Source of the DNA: JANNNF01 sp963772935
Lineage (GTDB): Bacteria; Pseudomonadota; Alphaproteobacteria; Rhodobacterales; Rhodobacteraceae
Direction of reading: 5' to 3'
DNA length: 64,000 nt
NCBI GenBank assembly: GCA_963772935.1
Contig: CAVYZK010000009.1
Span: 1,364,001-1,428,000, forward strand
The notes below the pieces were generated by a model. The model was not told the DNA's origin. It saw only the letters and a program-made list of their open reading frames with translations, and did no database searches. Made by a program: the position numbers and the translations under genes. Of this stretch, positions 15,432 through 23,526 are shown piece after piece; position 1 is the first letter of the stretch; every line of letters starts with the position of its first letter.

Positions 15432-17678
15432 ATGCCGGAACGCACTGAAAGTGACAGCCGCAAACTGCTGCGCCGCCTGCGCGACACGCTGGCCACCCCC
15501 GGCAAGGGGCAAGACCGGCTTGACCGTATCACCCATCTGATCGCGGATTCCATGGGGTCCGAGGTTTGCTCGATCTATCTGTTCCGCGATGAAGACACGC
15601 TGGAGTTGTGCGCGACCGAGGGGTTGAAGAAAGAATCCGTCCACCAGACCCGGATGAAACTGGGCGAAGGGCTGGTGGGCCGCGTCGCCCGCACAGCGAC
15701 CCCGGTGAACACCGCCGATGCGCCGTCGGAAAAGGGTTTCCGGTTCATGCCCGAAACCGGCGAGGAACTGTACCCGTCCTTCCTTGGCGTGCCGATTCAG
15801 CGGGTGGGCGAAAAGCTGGGCGTGCTGGTGGTGCAATCCAAAACCGCCCGCCAGTTTCTGGAGGATGAGATCTACGCCCTGGAAGTCGTGGCCATGGTGC
15901 TGGCCGAGATGACGGAACTTGGCGTGTTCTCCTCCGAAGGCGACGGGATGCGCGCGCTGCACAAGCAGCCGGTGATGATCCGCGGCGGCACGGGCCAGGA
16001 AGGCGCTGCCGAAGGCAACGTCTGGCTGCACGAACCCCGGGTGGTGGTGACCAACCCGGTGGCCGACGACCCGCTGACCGAAATAGACCGCATCCGCGAG
16101 GCTGTGGGCACCCTGCGGGTGTCGGTCGATGATCTGTTGTCGGCCGAAAGTCTGGACAAGGAACAAAAGCAGGTGCTGGAAGCCTACCGCATGTTCGCCA
16201 ACTCGCGCGGCTGGTTGCGGCGGATGGAGGACGACATCGCGCGCGGCCTGTCGGCCGAGGCGGCGGTGGAGAAAGAACAATCGGCGACCCGCGCAAGGCT
16301 GGAACAGGTGCCCGACGCCTACTTGCGCGAACGGCTGCATGATCTGGACGATCTGTCGAACCGCCTGCTGCGCATCCTGACCGGGCAAGGCGCCGATACC
16401 GGGGCTGCGATGCCGGAAAACCCGGTGCTGGTGGCGCGCAACATCGGCCCCGGCGAGTTGCTGGAATACGGGCGCAAACTGCGCGGCGTGGTGCTGGAGG
16501 AAGGCTCGGTCGGGTCACACGCCGCCATCGTCGCGCGTGCCTTGGCCATTCCGCTGGTGATCCACGCAGGCCGCATCACGCAAGAGGCGCTGAACGGCGA
16601 CCACATCATGGTGGACGGCGATCAGGGCATCGTCCATCTGCGCCCCGAAGAAACCGTCGCCCGCGCCTTCCGCGACAAGATCGCGATGCAGGCGCAGGCG
16701 CAGCAACGCTATGCCAGCCTGCGCGGCCTGCCGGCACAGGCGAAATGCGGCACCACCATCACGCTGATGATGAACGCAGGCCTGATGGCCGATCTGCCCA
16801 GCCTTGAAGGGTCAGGCGCCGAAGGCGTGGGCCTGTTCCGCACCGAATTGCAGTTTCTGGTCCGCAACAAGATGCCGCAACGCGCGGAACTTGCGGCCCT
16901 TTATGCCCGCGTGATGGACGCCGCCAAAGGCCGCCGCGTGGCGTTTCGCACGCTGGATATCGGGTCCGACAAGGTGCTGCCCTATATGAAGCCCAACGAC
17001 GAACCCAACCCCGCGATGGGCTGGCGCGCGATCCGGGTGGGGCTGGACAAACCCGGTGTGCTGCGGATGCAGGTGCAGGCCTTGCTGCGAGCATCGAACG
17101 GGCGGCCCCTGACCGTGATGTTCCCCTTCATCACCGAGCTGGGCGAGTTTCAGCAGGCCCGGTCCCATGTGCTGCGCGAGGTGCACCGCGAAAAGTCGCT
17201 GGGCCATGCGGTGCCGTCCAGCATTGAAATCGGGGCGATGATGGAAACGCCCAGCCTTGCCTACGCGCCCCAGGCGTTCTTCGATCTGACCGATTTCGTC
17301 TCCATCGGCGGCAATGATCTGAAACAATTCTTCTTTGCTGCCGACCGTGAAAATGAACGGGTGCGCCGCCGCTATGACACGCTGAACCTGTCATTTCTGG
17401 CGTTCCTTGAACATATCGTCGCGCGCTGTGCCGCCAGCAACACCCCGCTGTCGTTCTGCGGCGAGGATGCAGGCCGCCCGGTTGAGGCGCTGGCCTTTGC
17501 TGCCCTTGGTCTGCGGTCGCTGTCTATGCGCCCGGCCTCGGTCGGCCCCGTCAAGGCCCTGCTGCGCCGGGTCGATCTGACCGAGGCCCGCGCGATTATT
17601 GATCAAGCGCGCAAGGATGGGGCTGAATCGGCGCGCCCCGCCCTGATGGAATGGCTCAGCACCCAGTCAGACGCGTGA
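15432..17678 (+). CDS. ptsP: Phosphoenolpyruvate-protein phosphotransferase PtsP (nitrogen PTS EI)
   Basis: Enzyme I of the nitrogen-related PTS: takes phosphate from PEP and passes it to NPr (PtsO) and EIIA-Ntr. 748 residues. Residues 20-165 form a GAF domain (EVCSIYLFRDEDTLELCATE, ELYPSFLGVPIQR), which in this family senses glutamine or nitrogen status. Then come the EI N-terminal domain with the phosphorylated histidine in GSVGSHAAIVARALAIP, and the PEP-binding TIM barrel with FRTLDIGSDK, EGVGLFRTELQF, GAMMETPSL and the catalytic cysteine in LSFCGEDAG. It directly follows lysC. The partner genes are not in this window. Confidence 0.96.
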   Translation: MPERTESDSRKLLRRLRDTLATPGKGQDRLDRITHLIADSMGSEVCSIYLFRDEDTLELCATEGLKKESVHQTRMKLGEGLVGRVARTATPVNTADAPSEKGFRFMPETGEELYPSFLGVPIQRVGEKLGVLVVQSKTARQFLEDEIYALEVVAMVLAEMTELGVFSSEGDGMRALHKQPVMIRGGTGQEGAAEGNVWLHEPRVVVTNPVADDPLTEIDRIREAVGTLRVSVDDLLSAESLDKEQKQVLEAYRMFANSRGWLRRMEDDIARGLSAEAAVEKEQSATRARLEQVPDAYLRERLHDLDDLSNRLLRILTGQGADTGAAMPENPVLVARNIGPGELLEYGRKLRGVVLEEGSVGSHAAIVARALAIPLVIHAGRITQEALNGDHIMVDGDQGIVHLRPEETVARAFRDKIAMQAQAQQRYASLRGLPAQAKCGTTITLMMNAGLMADLPSLEGSGAEGVGLFRTELQFLVRNKMPQRAELAALYARVMDAAKGRRVAFRTLDIGSDKVLPYMKPNDEPNPAMGWRAIRVGLDKPGVLRMQVQALLRASNGRPLTVMFPFITELGEFQQARSHVLREVHREKSLGHAVPSSIEIGAMMETPSLAYAPQAFFDLTDFVSIGGNDLKQFFFAADRENERVRRRYDTLNLSFLAFLEHIVARCAASNTPLSFCGEDAGRPVEALAFAALGLRSLSMRPASVGPVKALLRRVDLTEARAIIDQARKDGAESARPALMEWLSTQSDA

Positions 17679-17687
17679 TGCCAACAA

Positions 17688-17753
17688 TTTGTCTAAAATT
17701 TGCATTTTCTGTCTGAAAATATCCCACGGGGGTCCGGGGGTGTGAAACCCCCG
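17688..17753 (-). repeat. Interspersed hairpin element, copy 2
   Basis: Plus-strand order: TTTGTCTAAAATTTGCATTT, TCTGTCTGAAAATATCCC, ACGGGGGTCC and the hairpin GGGGGTgtgaaACCCCC. The 38-base AT-rich block matches the reverse complement of 54983-55020 with one difference. The GC part matches copy 1 at 896-951. On the minus strand it reads as hairpin plus GTGGGATATTTTC, a terminator arrangement for the ferredoxin gene ending at 17781. Confidence 0.65.
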
Positions 17754-17780
17754 GCGATCAGCCAAGCAACCGAAAACCGT

Positions 17781-18104
17781 TCAGATCTGCTTTTCCGGCA
17801 TATGCACCACCAGCCCCTCAAGCGCCGCTGACACCTTGATCTGGCAGGTCAGGCGCGACCGCACCGGGTCGGGCTGCCAGGCGAAATCCAGCATATCCTC
17901 CTCCATCGCGTCCTTCTTGGGCAGCTTGTCCACCCAGGCCGCATCGACATAGACGTGGCAGGTCGAACAGGCGCAGGCCCCGCCGCAATCGGCCTCGATG
18001 CCCGGGATGCCGTTGTCGCGGGCACCCTCCATCACGGTCAGGCCATTGCCCACCTCGATCACATGCTGTTTGCCGCCAAATTCCACATAGGTAATCTTCG
18101 CCAT
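17781..18104 (-). CDS. 2Fe-2S ferredoxin, adrenodoxin/ferredoxin VI type
   Basis: 107-residue plant/vertebrate-type 2Fe-2S ferredoxin of the adrenodoxin branch. The cluster cysteines sit in ADCGGACACSTCHVYVD (C-x5-C-x2-C) with the fourth in SRLTCQIKV near residue 87. Start MAKITYVEFGGKQHVIEVG is typical. It closely resembles Rhodobacter capsulatus ferredoxin VI (FdxE), whose partners are P450s or related oxygenases, and ferredoxins in Fe-S assembly. No redox partner is adjacent, so its client is unknown. It is convergent with ptsP, separated by a repeat element. Confidence 0.93.
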   Translation of the reverse strand: MAKITYVEFGGKQHVIEVGNGLTVMEGARDNGIPGIEADCGGACACSTCHVYVDAAWVDKLPKKDAMEEDMLDFAWQPDPVRSRLTCQIKVSAALEGLVVHMPEKQI

Positions 18105-18300
18105 TGTCCTGCATCCCTAGGGCCATCGTTGCCGCATGACATAGGACAATTCCCCCTGCTTTGCCAGTGCCGCACCGCAGGCACGCTCACGCCAACCCTG
18201 CCAAAAGCCAAAGGCTTTCGCCGGGCCGGTTTTCCCGCTATGGTGCGACGCAACGCTGCCCGGCATATGGGCGAAACAGGCGAATGGGCAGACGGGCAGA

Positions 18301-18834
18301 ATGATCAGACCCTTTCTTCTAGGCAGCCTTGTGCTGCTCTGCGCCTGCCAGCAGGCCGGGCCGGATGCGTCGTCGCGCGGGGATCTTTCGTCTGAACTGG
18401 TACGCCCGCGCGATGCGGGGCCGCCGCCCGGGCCCGAGGGGGCTTGCTGGCAAGCCGATATCAAACCCGCCGTGATTGAAACCGTGACCGAACAGGTGCT
18501 GGCCACCCCCGAGGTGCGCGGGCCGGATGGCGCGATCCTGACTGCGGCCGTGTTTCGCACTGAAACCAGCCAAAGCATTGTCGAGGCGCGCGAAACCGTC
18601 TGGTTCCGCAGCCCCTGCCCAGCAGAACTGACCCCCGATTTTGTGGCCACCCTGCAACGCGCGCTGAAAGCTCGCGGGTTTTATCTGCTGCCGCTGACCG
18701 GCCACCTTGATGCCCCGACCCGCAGTGCGATCCGGCGGTTTCAGGCGCAGCGCGGGTTGGACAGCGACCATCTGTCGCTGGCCGCCGCGCGCGAGTTGGG
18801 GATCATCGCCGCCGATATCGAGACGTTGAAATGA
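18301..18834 (+). CDS. Lipoprotein with peptidoglycan-binding domain
   Basis: 177 residues. The N-terminus MIRPFLLGSLVLLCAC ends in a plausible lipobox (LCAC, lipidated cysteine 16). The middle (residues 45-95) contains CWQADIKPAVIETVTEQVL with no recognised fold. The C-terminal 55 residues form a PG_binding_1 repeat: LQRALKARGFYLLPLTGHLD then TRSAIRRFQAQRGLDSDHL. The likely role is anchoring to the cell wall at the periplasmic face. Its TGA overlaps the ATG of the HD-domain gene (ATGA), so the two are cotranscribed. The 196 bases before it hold no gene that I can see. Confidence 0.85.
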   Translation: MIRPFLLGSLVLLCACQQAGPDASSRGDLSSELVRPRDAGPPPGPEGACWQADIKPAVIETVTEQVLATPEVRGPDGAILTAAVFRTETSQSIVEARETVWFRSPCPAELTPDFVATLQRALKARGFYLLPLTGHLDAPTRSAIRRFQAQRGLDSDHLSLAAARELGIIAADIETLK

Positions 18835-19460
18835 CCCAGACCGCCTATGAGGCCGAAGTGCTGCGGCTGTGGGGGGCGCAATCGGATGGGGCGCATGATC
18901 TGGGCCACCTGCGCCGGGTTTGGGCCAATGCGCAGACCATCGCCCGCGCCGAAGGCGGTGCCGATATGGATGTGCTGTTGGCGGCCTGCTTTTTCCACGA
19001 TGCGGTGAACCTGCCCAAGGACGCGCCCGACCGCGCCAGTGCCTCGGCTCGGTCGGCTGTGGTCGCGGTGACCTATCTGAGTGGCACCGGTTTTCCGCCG
19101 GGTAAGCTGGACGCCGTTGCCCATGCCATCACCGCGCACAGCTTTTCTGCCGGCATAGCGCCGCTGACGCTGGAGGCCAAAATCCTGCAGGACGCTGACC
19201 GGCTGGAGGCTTTGGGGGCCATCGGCATTGCCCGGATGTTCCATGTGGCCGGCGCGCTGCAGGGCGGGTTGTTCGACCCCCAAGACCCGATGGCGATGCA
19301 CCGCCCGCTGGATGACCGCCGCTTTGCGCTGGATCATTTGCAGGTCAAGCTGTTCCCGATTGCCGATGCAATGCAAACCGCCGCAGGGCGTGAAATGGCC
19401 GCAGAACGGGCCGACTGGATGGCGAGTTTCCGCACAAGACTGCTAGGCGAAATCCAATAA
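18831..19460 (+). CDS. HD-domain phosphohydrolase
   Basis: 209 residues. HD superfamily metal-binding residues are visible: HDLGHLRRVW (first His), AACFFHDAVNLPKD (HD pair), HAITAHSF and LQDADRLEALGAIGIARMF (distal Asp). This arrangement matches the YedJ/YpgQ-type hydrolases, some of which act on nucleotides. Cytoplasmic. The ATG overlaps the upstream lipoprotein stop. A strong bidirectional terminator follows 0-36 bases downstream. Substrate not predictable from sequence. Confidence 0.9.
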   Translation: MTQTAYEAEVLRLWGAQSDGAHDLGHLRRVWANAQTIARAEGGADMDVLLAACFFHDAVNLPKDAPDRASASARSAVVAVTYLSGTGFPPGKLDAVAHAITAHSFSAGIAPLTLEAKILQDADRLEALGAIGIARMFHVAGALQGGLFDPQDPMAMHRPLDDRRFALDHLQVKLFPIADAMQTAAGREMAAERADWMASFRTRLLGEIQ

Positions 19461-19496
19461 AAAAGGGAGCGGCAAGTTGCCCTGCCGCCCCCTTTT
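19459..19496. terminator. Bidirectional intrinsic terminator
   Basis: AAAAAAGGGAGCGGCA pairs with TGCCGCCCCCTTTT around the loop AGTTGCCC. An A-run on one side and a T-run on the other let it end both the HD-domain gene (plus) and degP (minus), which converge here. Confidence 0.85.
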
Positions 19497-19511
19497 CAAT
19501 TTCAGCGAACC

Positions 19512-20985
19512 TTACTCGACCGCAAGCGCCACAAAGCGCGGGTCGCCTCCGCGGCGGATCAGCAGCAGCAGGGATTTGCGGCCTGCCGATTTCGCCTCGG
19601 CCACCCGGTCTTCCAGATCCTTCAGACGCACCACTTTTTGCTGGCCAGCCTCGGTGATCAGGTCGCCTTCACGCAGACCTTTGCCATAGGCTTCGGACGC
19701 GACATCAACCTTCATGACCAGCAATCCGGCCGCATCGGCCGTCAGGCCCAGCTTTTCCTTGGCATCGTCGGTCAGCGGGGCCAGGGTCAGGCCCATCATC
19801 TCGGCTTCTTTGGGTTCAGCCGGGGCTGCAGCAGCGGCGGGGATGCTTTCGGCCTCGGCCTCCTCACGACGACCAAGGGTGACTTGCAGCGTCTCGGTCT
19901 TGCCATCGCGCAGAACCACCACGGGCACCGCCTCGCCCACCGGGGCGTCGGCGACACGGCGGGTCAGATCGCGGCTGCTGGCCACGTCCTTGCCGTAGAA
20001 CAGCGTGATCACATCGCCCGCCTGAATGCCCGCCACCTTGGCCGGGCCGTCTGGCACATCGGTGACCAAAGCGCCGGTGGCGGTTGCCAGACCCATCGCC
20101 TCGGCCACGTCCGGGGTCACGTCCTGAATCCGCACGCCCAACCAGCCGCGACGGGTTTCGCCGAACTCTTTCAACTGACCCACAGTCTTGGAGACCACGT
20201 TGGACGCCATCGAAAAGCCGATGCCGATCGACCCGCCATTGGGCGACAGAATCGCAGTGTTCACCCCGATCACCGCCCCATCCATGTTGAACAGCGGTCC
20301 GCCCGAGTTGCCCCGGTTGATTGCAGCATCGGTTTGCAGATAGTCGTCATAGGTGCCCTGCAATTCGCGGCCCCGGGCAGAAACGATGCCCGGCAGACAC
20401 CGAAAATCCCTGACCCAGCGGGTTGCCCATGGCGACAACCCAGTCACCAACGCGCATCAGATCAGAATTGCCGAAGGACACGAAGGGCAGCGGGTCGGGG
20501 CTTTCCACCTTCAGCAGCGCAATGTCGGTTTTGGTATCGGTCCCGACCAGTTTGGCCTCCAGCCGCTTGCCGGAAAAGAACTCGATCTCAATCTCATCGG
20601 CACCCTCGATGACGTGGTTGTTCGTCACGATATAGCCGTCTTCCGAAATCACGAAACCCGATCCAAGCGCCTCGGACCGGCGGGGTTCGTCGCCACCACC
20701 GCCGTTAGGGTTCTGAAATTCCTTGAAGAAATCCTCAAACGGGCTGCCTTCGGGCACCATCGGGCTGCCTTCGGTCGGGCTTGCGACCATGGCAGAGGTG
20801 GTGATGTTCACAACGGACGGGCTGATCTTATCGGCAAGATCGGCAAAACTTTCCGGCGCGGTTTGCGCGCGGGCCTGCAAAACCGGGGCAATGGCCAAAG
20901 CCACGCCAAGGCTGAGCGCCATCAAAAAGCGCGGGACCGGGCGCGCATCGGCAGCATCGGTCCGGGCAAGGGAAGCATGAGACAA
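19512..20985 (-). CDS. degP: Periplasmic serine protease DegP/HtrA (Do family), broken by one extra base
   Basis: Do-family protease and chaperone that removes misfolded periplasmic proteins. It starts MSHASLARTDAADARPVPRF with a long signal sequence (LMALSLGVALAIAPVLQARA). Catalytic triad: His in YIVTNNHVIEG, Asp in TKTDIALLKV, Ser in INRGNSGGPLF. Two PDZ domains follow (RRGWLGVRIQDV ... and LGLTADAAGLLVMKVDV ...). The frame breaks between GQGFSVSAG and IVSARGRELQG, where CCC at 20389-20391 holds one base too many. Corrected length is about 490 residues, normal. Downstream of hflKC-DUF2065 on the same strand, as in other Rhodobacterales. The break sits upstream of the catalytic serine, so if real the protease is lost. 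Confidence 0.92.
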
Positions 20986-21077
20986 GGGCGAACTCCTTTT
21001 GTTCGGGCGGCGCGGGTCGGGGCATCAGCGGTAAGGATGAGGCCGCGCGTCGGCTGCATCCAAACAGTTAGGCATTC

Positions 21078-21094
21078 GTTTGCGCAATGCAAAC
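21078..21094. repeat. Inverted repeat GTTTGC-N5-GCAAAC upstream of degP
   Basis: GTTTGCGCAATGCAAAC, a 6-bp inverted repeat with a 5-base centre, lies 93 bases upstream of the degP start. It is nearly the same word as the core of the hairpin at 9182-9203 (GTTTGCCAATGCAAAC). It could be an operator or a member of a small repeat family. Confidence 0.45.
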
Positions 21095-21157
21095 TCCGTC
21101 GCGCAGGCTCAATAGGATGTGAACGAAACCGATCGGCTGTAACAAACCCGATGGCGG

Positions 21158-21361
21158 TTAATTCGGGGTTAATCCCGCCAGATGCGACAGTGCAATCAAC
21201 CCGGTGCCAAGCGCCAAGGCACACAGGCCAAGCATGCGGCGGCGGTCACGGGTCATGGCAGCAAAGGCGGCCAGAACCGCCTCTATACGCAAAGGGGCCA
21301 GCGCAAGCGCCAGCCCCTCGACCACCAGAACCAACCCGAAGGCCAGCAGGATCATGCTCAT
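21158..21361 (-). CDS. DUF2065 family membrane protein (YjeT-like)
   Basis: 67 residues, two hydrophobic helices: MILLAFGLVLVVEGLALALA and MLGLCALALGTGLIALSHLA, separated by APLRIEAVLAAFAAMTRDRR. This is the shape and charge pattern of DUF2065/YjeT proteins, small inner-membrane proteins encoded next to hflKC in many proteobacteria. Its ATG overlaps the hflC stop (4 bases), so translation is coupled. Function unknown; genome context suggests an accessory of the HflKC-FtsH complex or of DegP-linked quality control. Confidence 0.88.
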   Translation of the reverse strand: MSMILLAFGLVLVVEGLALALAPLRIEAVLAAFAAMTRDRRRMLGLCALALGTGLIALSHLAGLTPN

Positions 21362-22251
21362 GGTGCGGGGGCCGCAGGTTCGGCGACCGGGGCTTTTTCC
21401 GTGCGCAGATAACTGAAGAACTCGCTGTCTGGCTGCATCACGATAGACGAATTGCCGCCCTTCAATGCGCGTTCATAGCTGGTCAGCGACCGGGTGAAGG
21501 CAAAGAATTCCGGGTCTTTGCCAAAGGCTTCGGCATAAACTCGGTTGCGTTCGGCGTCTGCCTCACCGCGCACGACTTCCGCCGTTTTGCGCGCCTCCGA
21601 CGTCAGTTCCACCACGGTCCGGTCGGCGCTTGCCCGCACCCGTTGTGCGGCCTCGCCACCCCGGGCGATTTCATCCGCCGCTTCACGTTCCCGTTCGGCC
21701 CGCATCCGCGCAAAGGTGGCGGACAGGTTCTGTTCCGGCAGATCGGTGCGGGTCAGGCGCACGTCGATCACCTCGATCCCGAGGTTTTCCGACTGACGCC
21801 GCGCAATATCGCGGATCTGGTTCATCAGCCCGGTCCGGTCTTCTGACAGCACGCGGCTGGACGGCACCGACCCCAAGACTTCCTGAATGGCGGGGTTGAT
21901 GATCCCCTCAAGCCGGCGCAGGCCCTGGCTTTCGCCACCCGCCCCGACCAATTCACGAAACGCCACCAGATCGACAATCCGCCAGCGGGCAAACGCATCG
22001 ACCACCAGACGGCGATCATCCAGCATGGTCACTTCGATAGGCGTGGTTGGCAGGCCCAGAATGCGGTCGTCATAGGTGACAACCTCTTGGATCAGCGGGA
22101 TTTTGAAGCCAAGGCCGGGTTCGGTTTTCACCTGTTTGACCTGACCGAATTGCAGCACAAGCGCCCGTTCGCGTTCATCCACGATGAACACGGACGAAAG
22201 GGCAGCGGCGACCACAATCGCTACGATGGGAAGGATAAGTGCGCTTTTCAT
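21358..22251 (-). CDS. hflC: FtsH protease modulator HflC
   Basis: SPFH/prohibitin-family protein that forms the large HflK-HflC cage around the FtsH protease in the inner membrane. 297 residues: N-terminal signal anchor (ILPIVAIVVAAALSSVFIV), the band-7 domain (RERALVLQFGQVKQV ... GLGFKIPLIQEV), then a long charged coiled coil (RMRAEREREAADEIARGGEA) and the EAFGKDPEFFAFTRSLTSYE segment diagnostic of HflC. The ATG overlaps the hflK stop by one base and the stop overlaps DUF2065. Confidence 0.96.
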   Translation of the reverse strand: MKSALILPIVAIVVAAALSSVFIVDERERALVLQFGQVKQVKTEPGLGFKIPLIQEVVTYDDRILGLPTTPIEVTMLDDRRLVVDAFARWRIVDLVAFRELVGAGGESQGLRRLEGIINPAIQEVLGSVPSSRVLSEDRTGLMNQIRDIARRQSENLGIEVIDVRLTRTDLPEQNLSATFARMRAEREREAADEIARGGEAAQRVRASADRTVVELTSEARKTAEVVRGEADAERNRVYAEAFGKDPEFFAFTRSLTSYERALKGGNSSIVMQPDSEFFSYLRTEKAPVAEPAAPAP

Positions 22252-23447
22252 CAGTTGGTCGCCCCCTGCGTCGTCGTGCCACCCGCCCCTTGGGCCGGGG
22301 CCATGCGGCCAAGTTCATTAAGCGGCAGGAACGGCACCACGCCCTGCCCTGCCTCGCCACCCGACACGCCGTCAAGAATGACCTTGTTCATGTCGCCCAG
22401 CACCTTTTCCATCGTCTCAAGATACAGCCGCTTGCGGGTGACCTCGGGCGCCTTCACGTATTCCTCGTAGACTGAAAGGAACCGGCTTGCCTCACCCTCT
22501 GCGGCGTTCACGGCCTGCGCGCGGTAGCCTTCGGCATCTTCCATCAGACGCGCGGCCTCGCCCCGTGCACCTGCGGTCACGCGGTTGGCATAGGCGTCGG
22601 CCTCTTTTTCCAGCCGGTCGCGTTCCTGCTGCGCGGCCTGCACCTCGCGGAAGCTGTCGATCACGTCGCTTGGCGGGGCGGCACGCTGCAGGTTGACCCG
22701 GATCACGCCGATGCCCGCATTATAGCTGTCCAGCGTCTGCTGCACCGCCAGTTGCAGGTCGGTCGCGATCACGCCGCGATCCCGGTTGAGGATGGGCGAC
22801 AAGGCCGAGCGGGCGATAATATCGCGCATCGCCGATTCAGAAACGGCCCGGATCGTGTCGGTCGGGTCGGCAAGGTTGAACAGATAGGCCGAGGGGTCGG
22901 TGATGTTCCACACCACCTGAAAGCCGATATCGACGATGTTCTGATCGCGCGTCAGCATCAGGCCGGAATCGGTCGCCCCTTCCTGGCCCGCGCCGATATC
23001 AGTCGTGCGCTCCCCGGTGACCTGCACGATTTCGGCCTTCACCAGCGGCCAAGGCGCAAAGTTCAGACCCGGAGTGCCGATGGTCGAAAATTTGCCCAGA
23101 AACAGCTCAACTGACCGTTCTTCCGGCTTGACCGTGTAGAACGACATAAACCCCCACAGCGCCACGGCGGCCAATGCGCCAAGCGCCAGACCCTGTCTGG
23201 ACACCAGCGGGCTGCCGGGTTCGCGCCCGCCACCACCACCGCCGCCATTGATGTTGCGGGACCGCCCACCCATCAATACGCGCAGTTGTTCCTGGCCTTT
23301 TTTCATAAGTTCGTCGATTTCCGGCATCTGCGGACCTTCACCCGGACGGCGCCCGCCCGGTTTGCGGTCGTCATCACGGCCGCCCTTTTCCCGATCATCC
23401 CCATTCGGGCCGCCACCGCCGCCCCATGGACCTCCGCTACCTGCCAT
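22251..23447 (-). CDS. hflK: FtsH protease modulator HflK
   Basis: Partner of HflC in the SPFH cage that regulates FtsH. 398 residues: a glycine-rich, charged cytoplasmic N-terminus (GGPWGGGGGPNGDDREKGG), a membrane helix (LALGALAAVALWGFMSFYTV), the band-7 domain (KPEERSVELFLGKF, QVVWNITDPSAYLFNL), the coiled coil (EVQAAQQERDRLEKEADAY), and a C-terminal tail rich in Gly/Thr/Gln. Start ATG 23447. Immediately followed by hflC. It forms a unit with gor and rpiA upstream (79-base gap to gor). Confidence 0.96.
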   Translation of the reverse strand: MAGSGGPWGGGGGPNGDDREKGGRDDDRKPGGRRPGEGPQMPEIDELMKKGQEQLRVLMGGRSRNINGGGGGGGREPGSPLVSRQGLALGALAAVALWGFMSFYTVKPEERSVELFLGKFSTIGTPGLNFAPWPLVKAEIVQVTGERTTDIGAGQEGATDSGLMLTRDQNIVDIGFQVVWNITDPSAYLFNLADPTDTIRAVSESAMRDIIARSALSPILNRDRGVIATDLQLAVQQTLDSYNAGIGVIRVNLQRAAPPSDVIDSFREVQAAQQERDRLEKEADAYANRVTAGARGEAARLMEDAEGYRAQAVNAAEGEASRFLSVYEEYVKAPEVTRKRLYLETMEKVLGDMNKVILDGVSGGEAGQGVVPFLPLNELGRMAPAQGAGGTTTQGATN

Positions 23448-23526
23448 TGATCAGAACCCTTTTCTTTATCTCGTTGTGTCTAAACTGGTCATTGAGGCCG
23501 AAAATTCAAGCGTCAACAGACCATTG

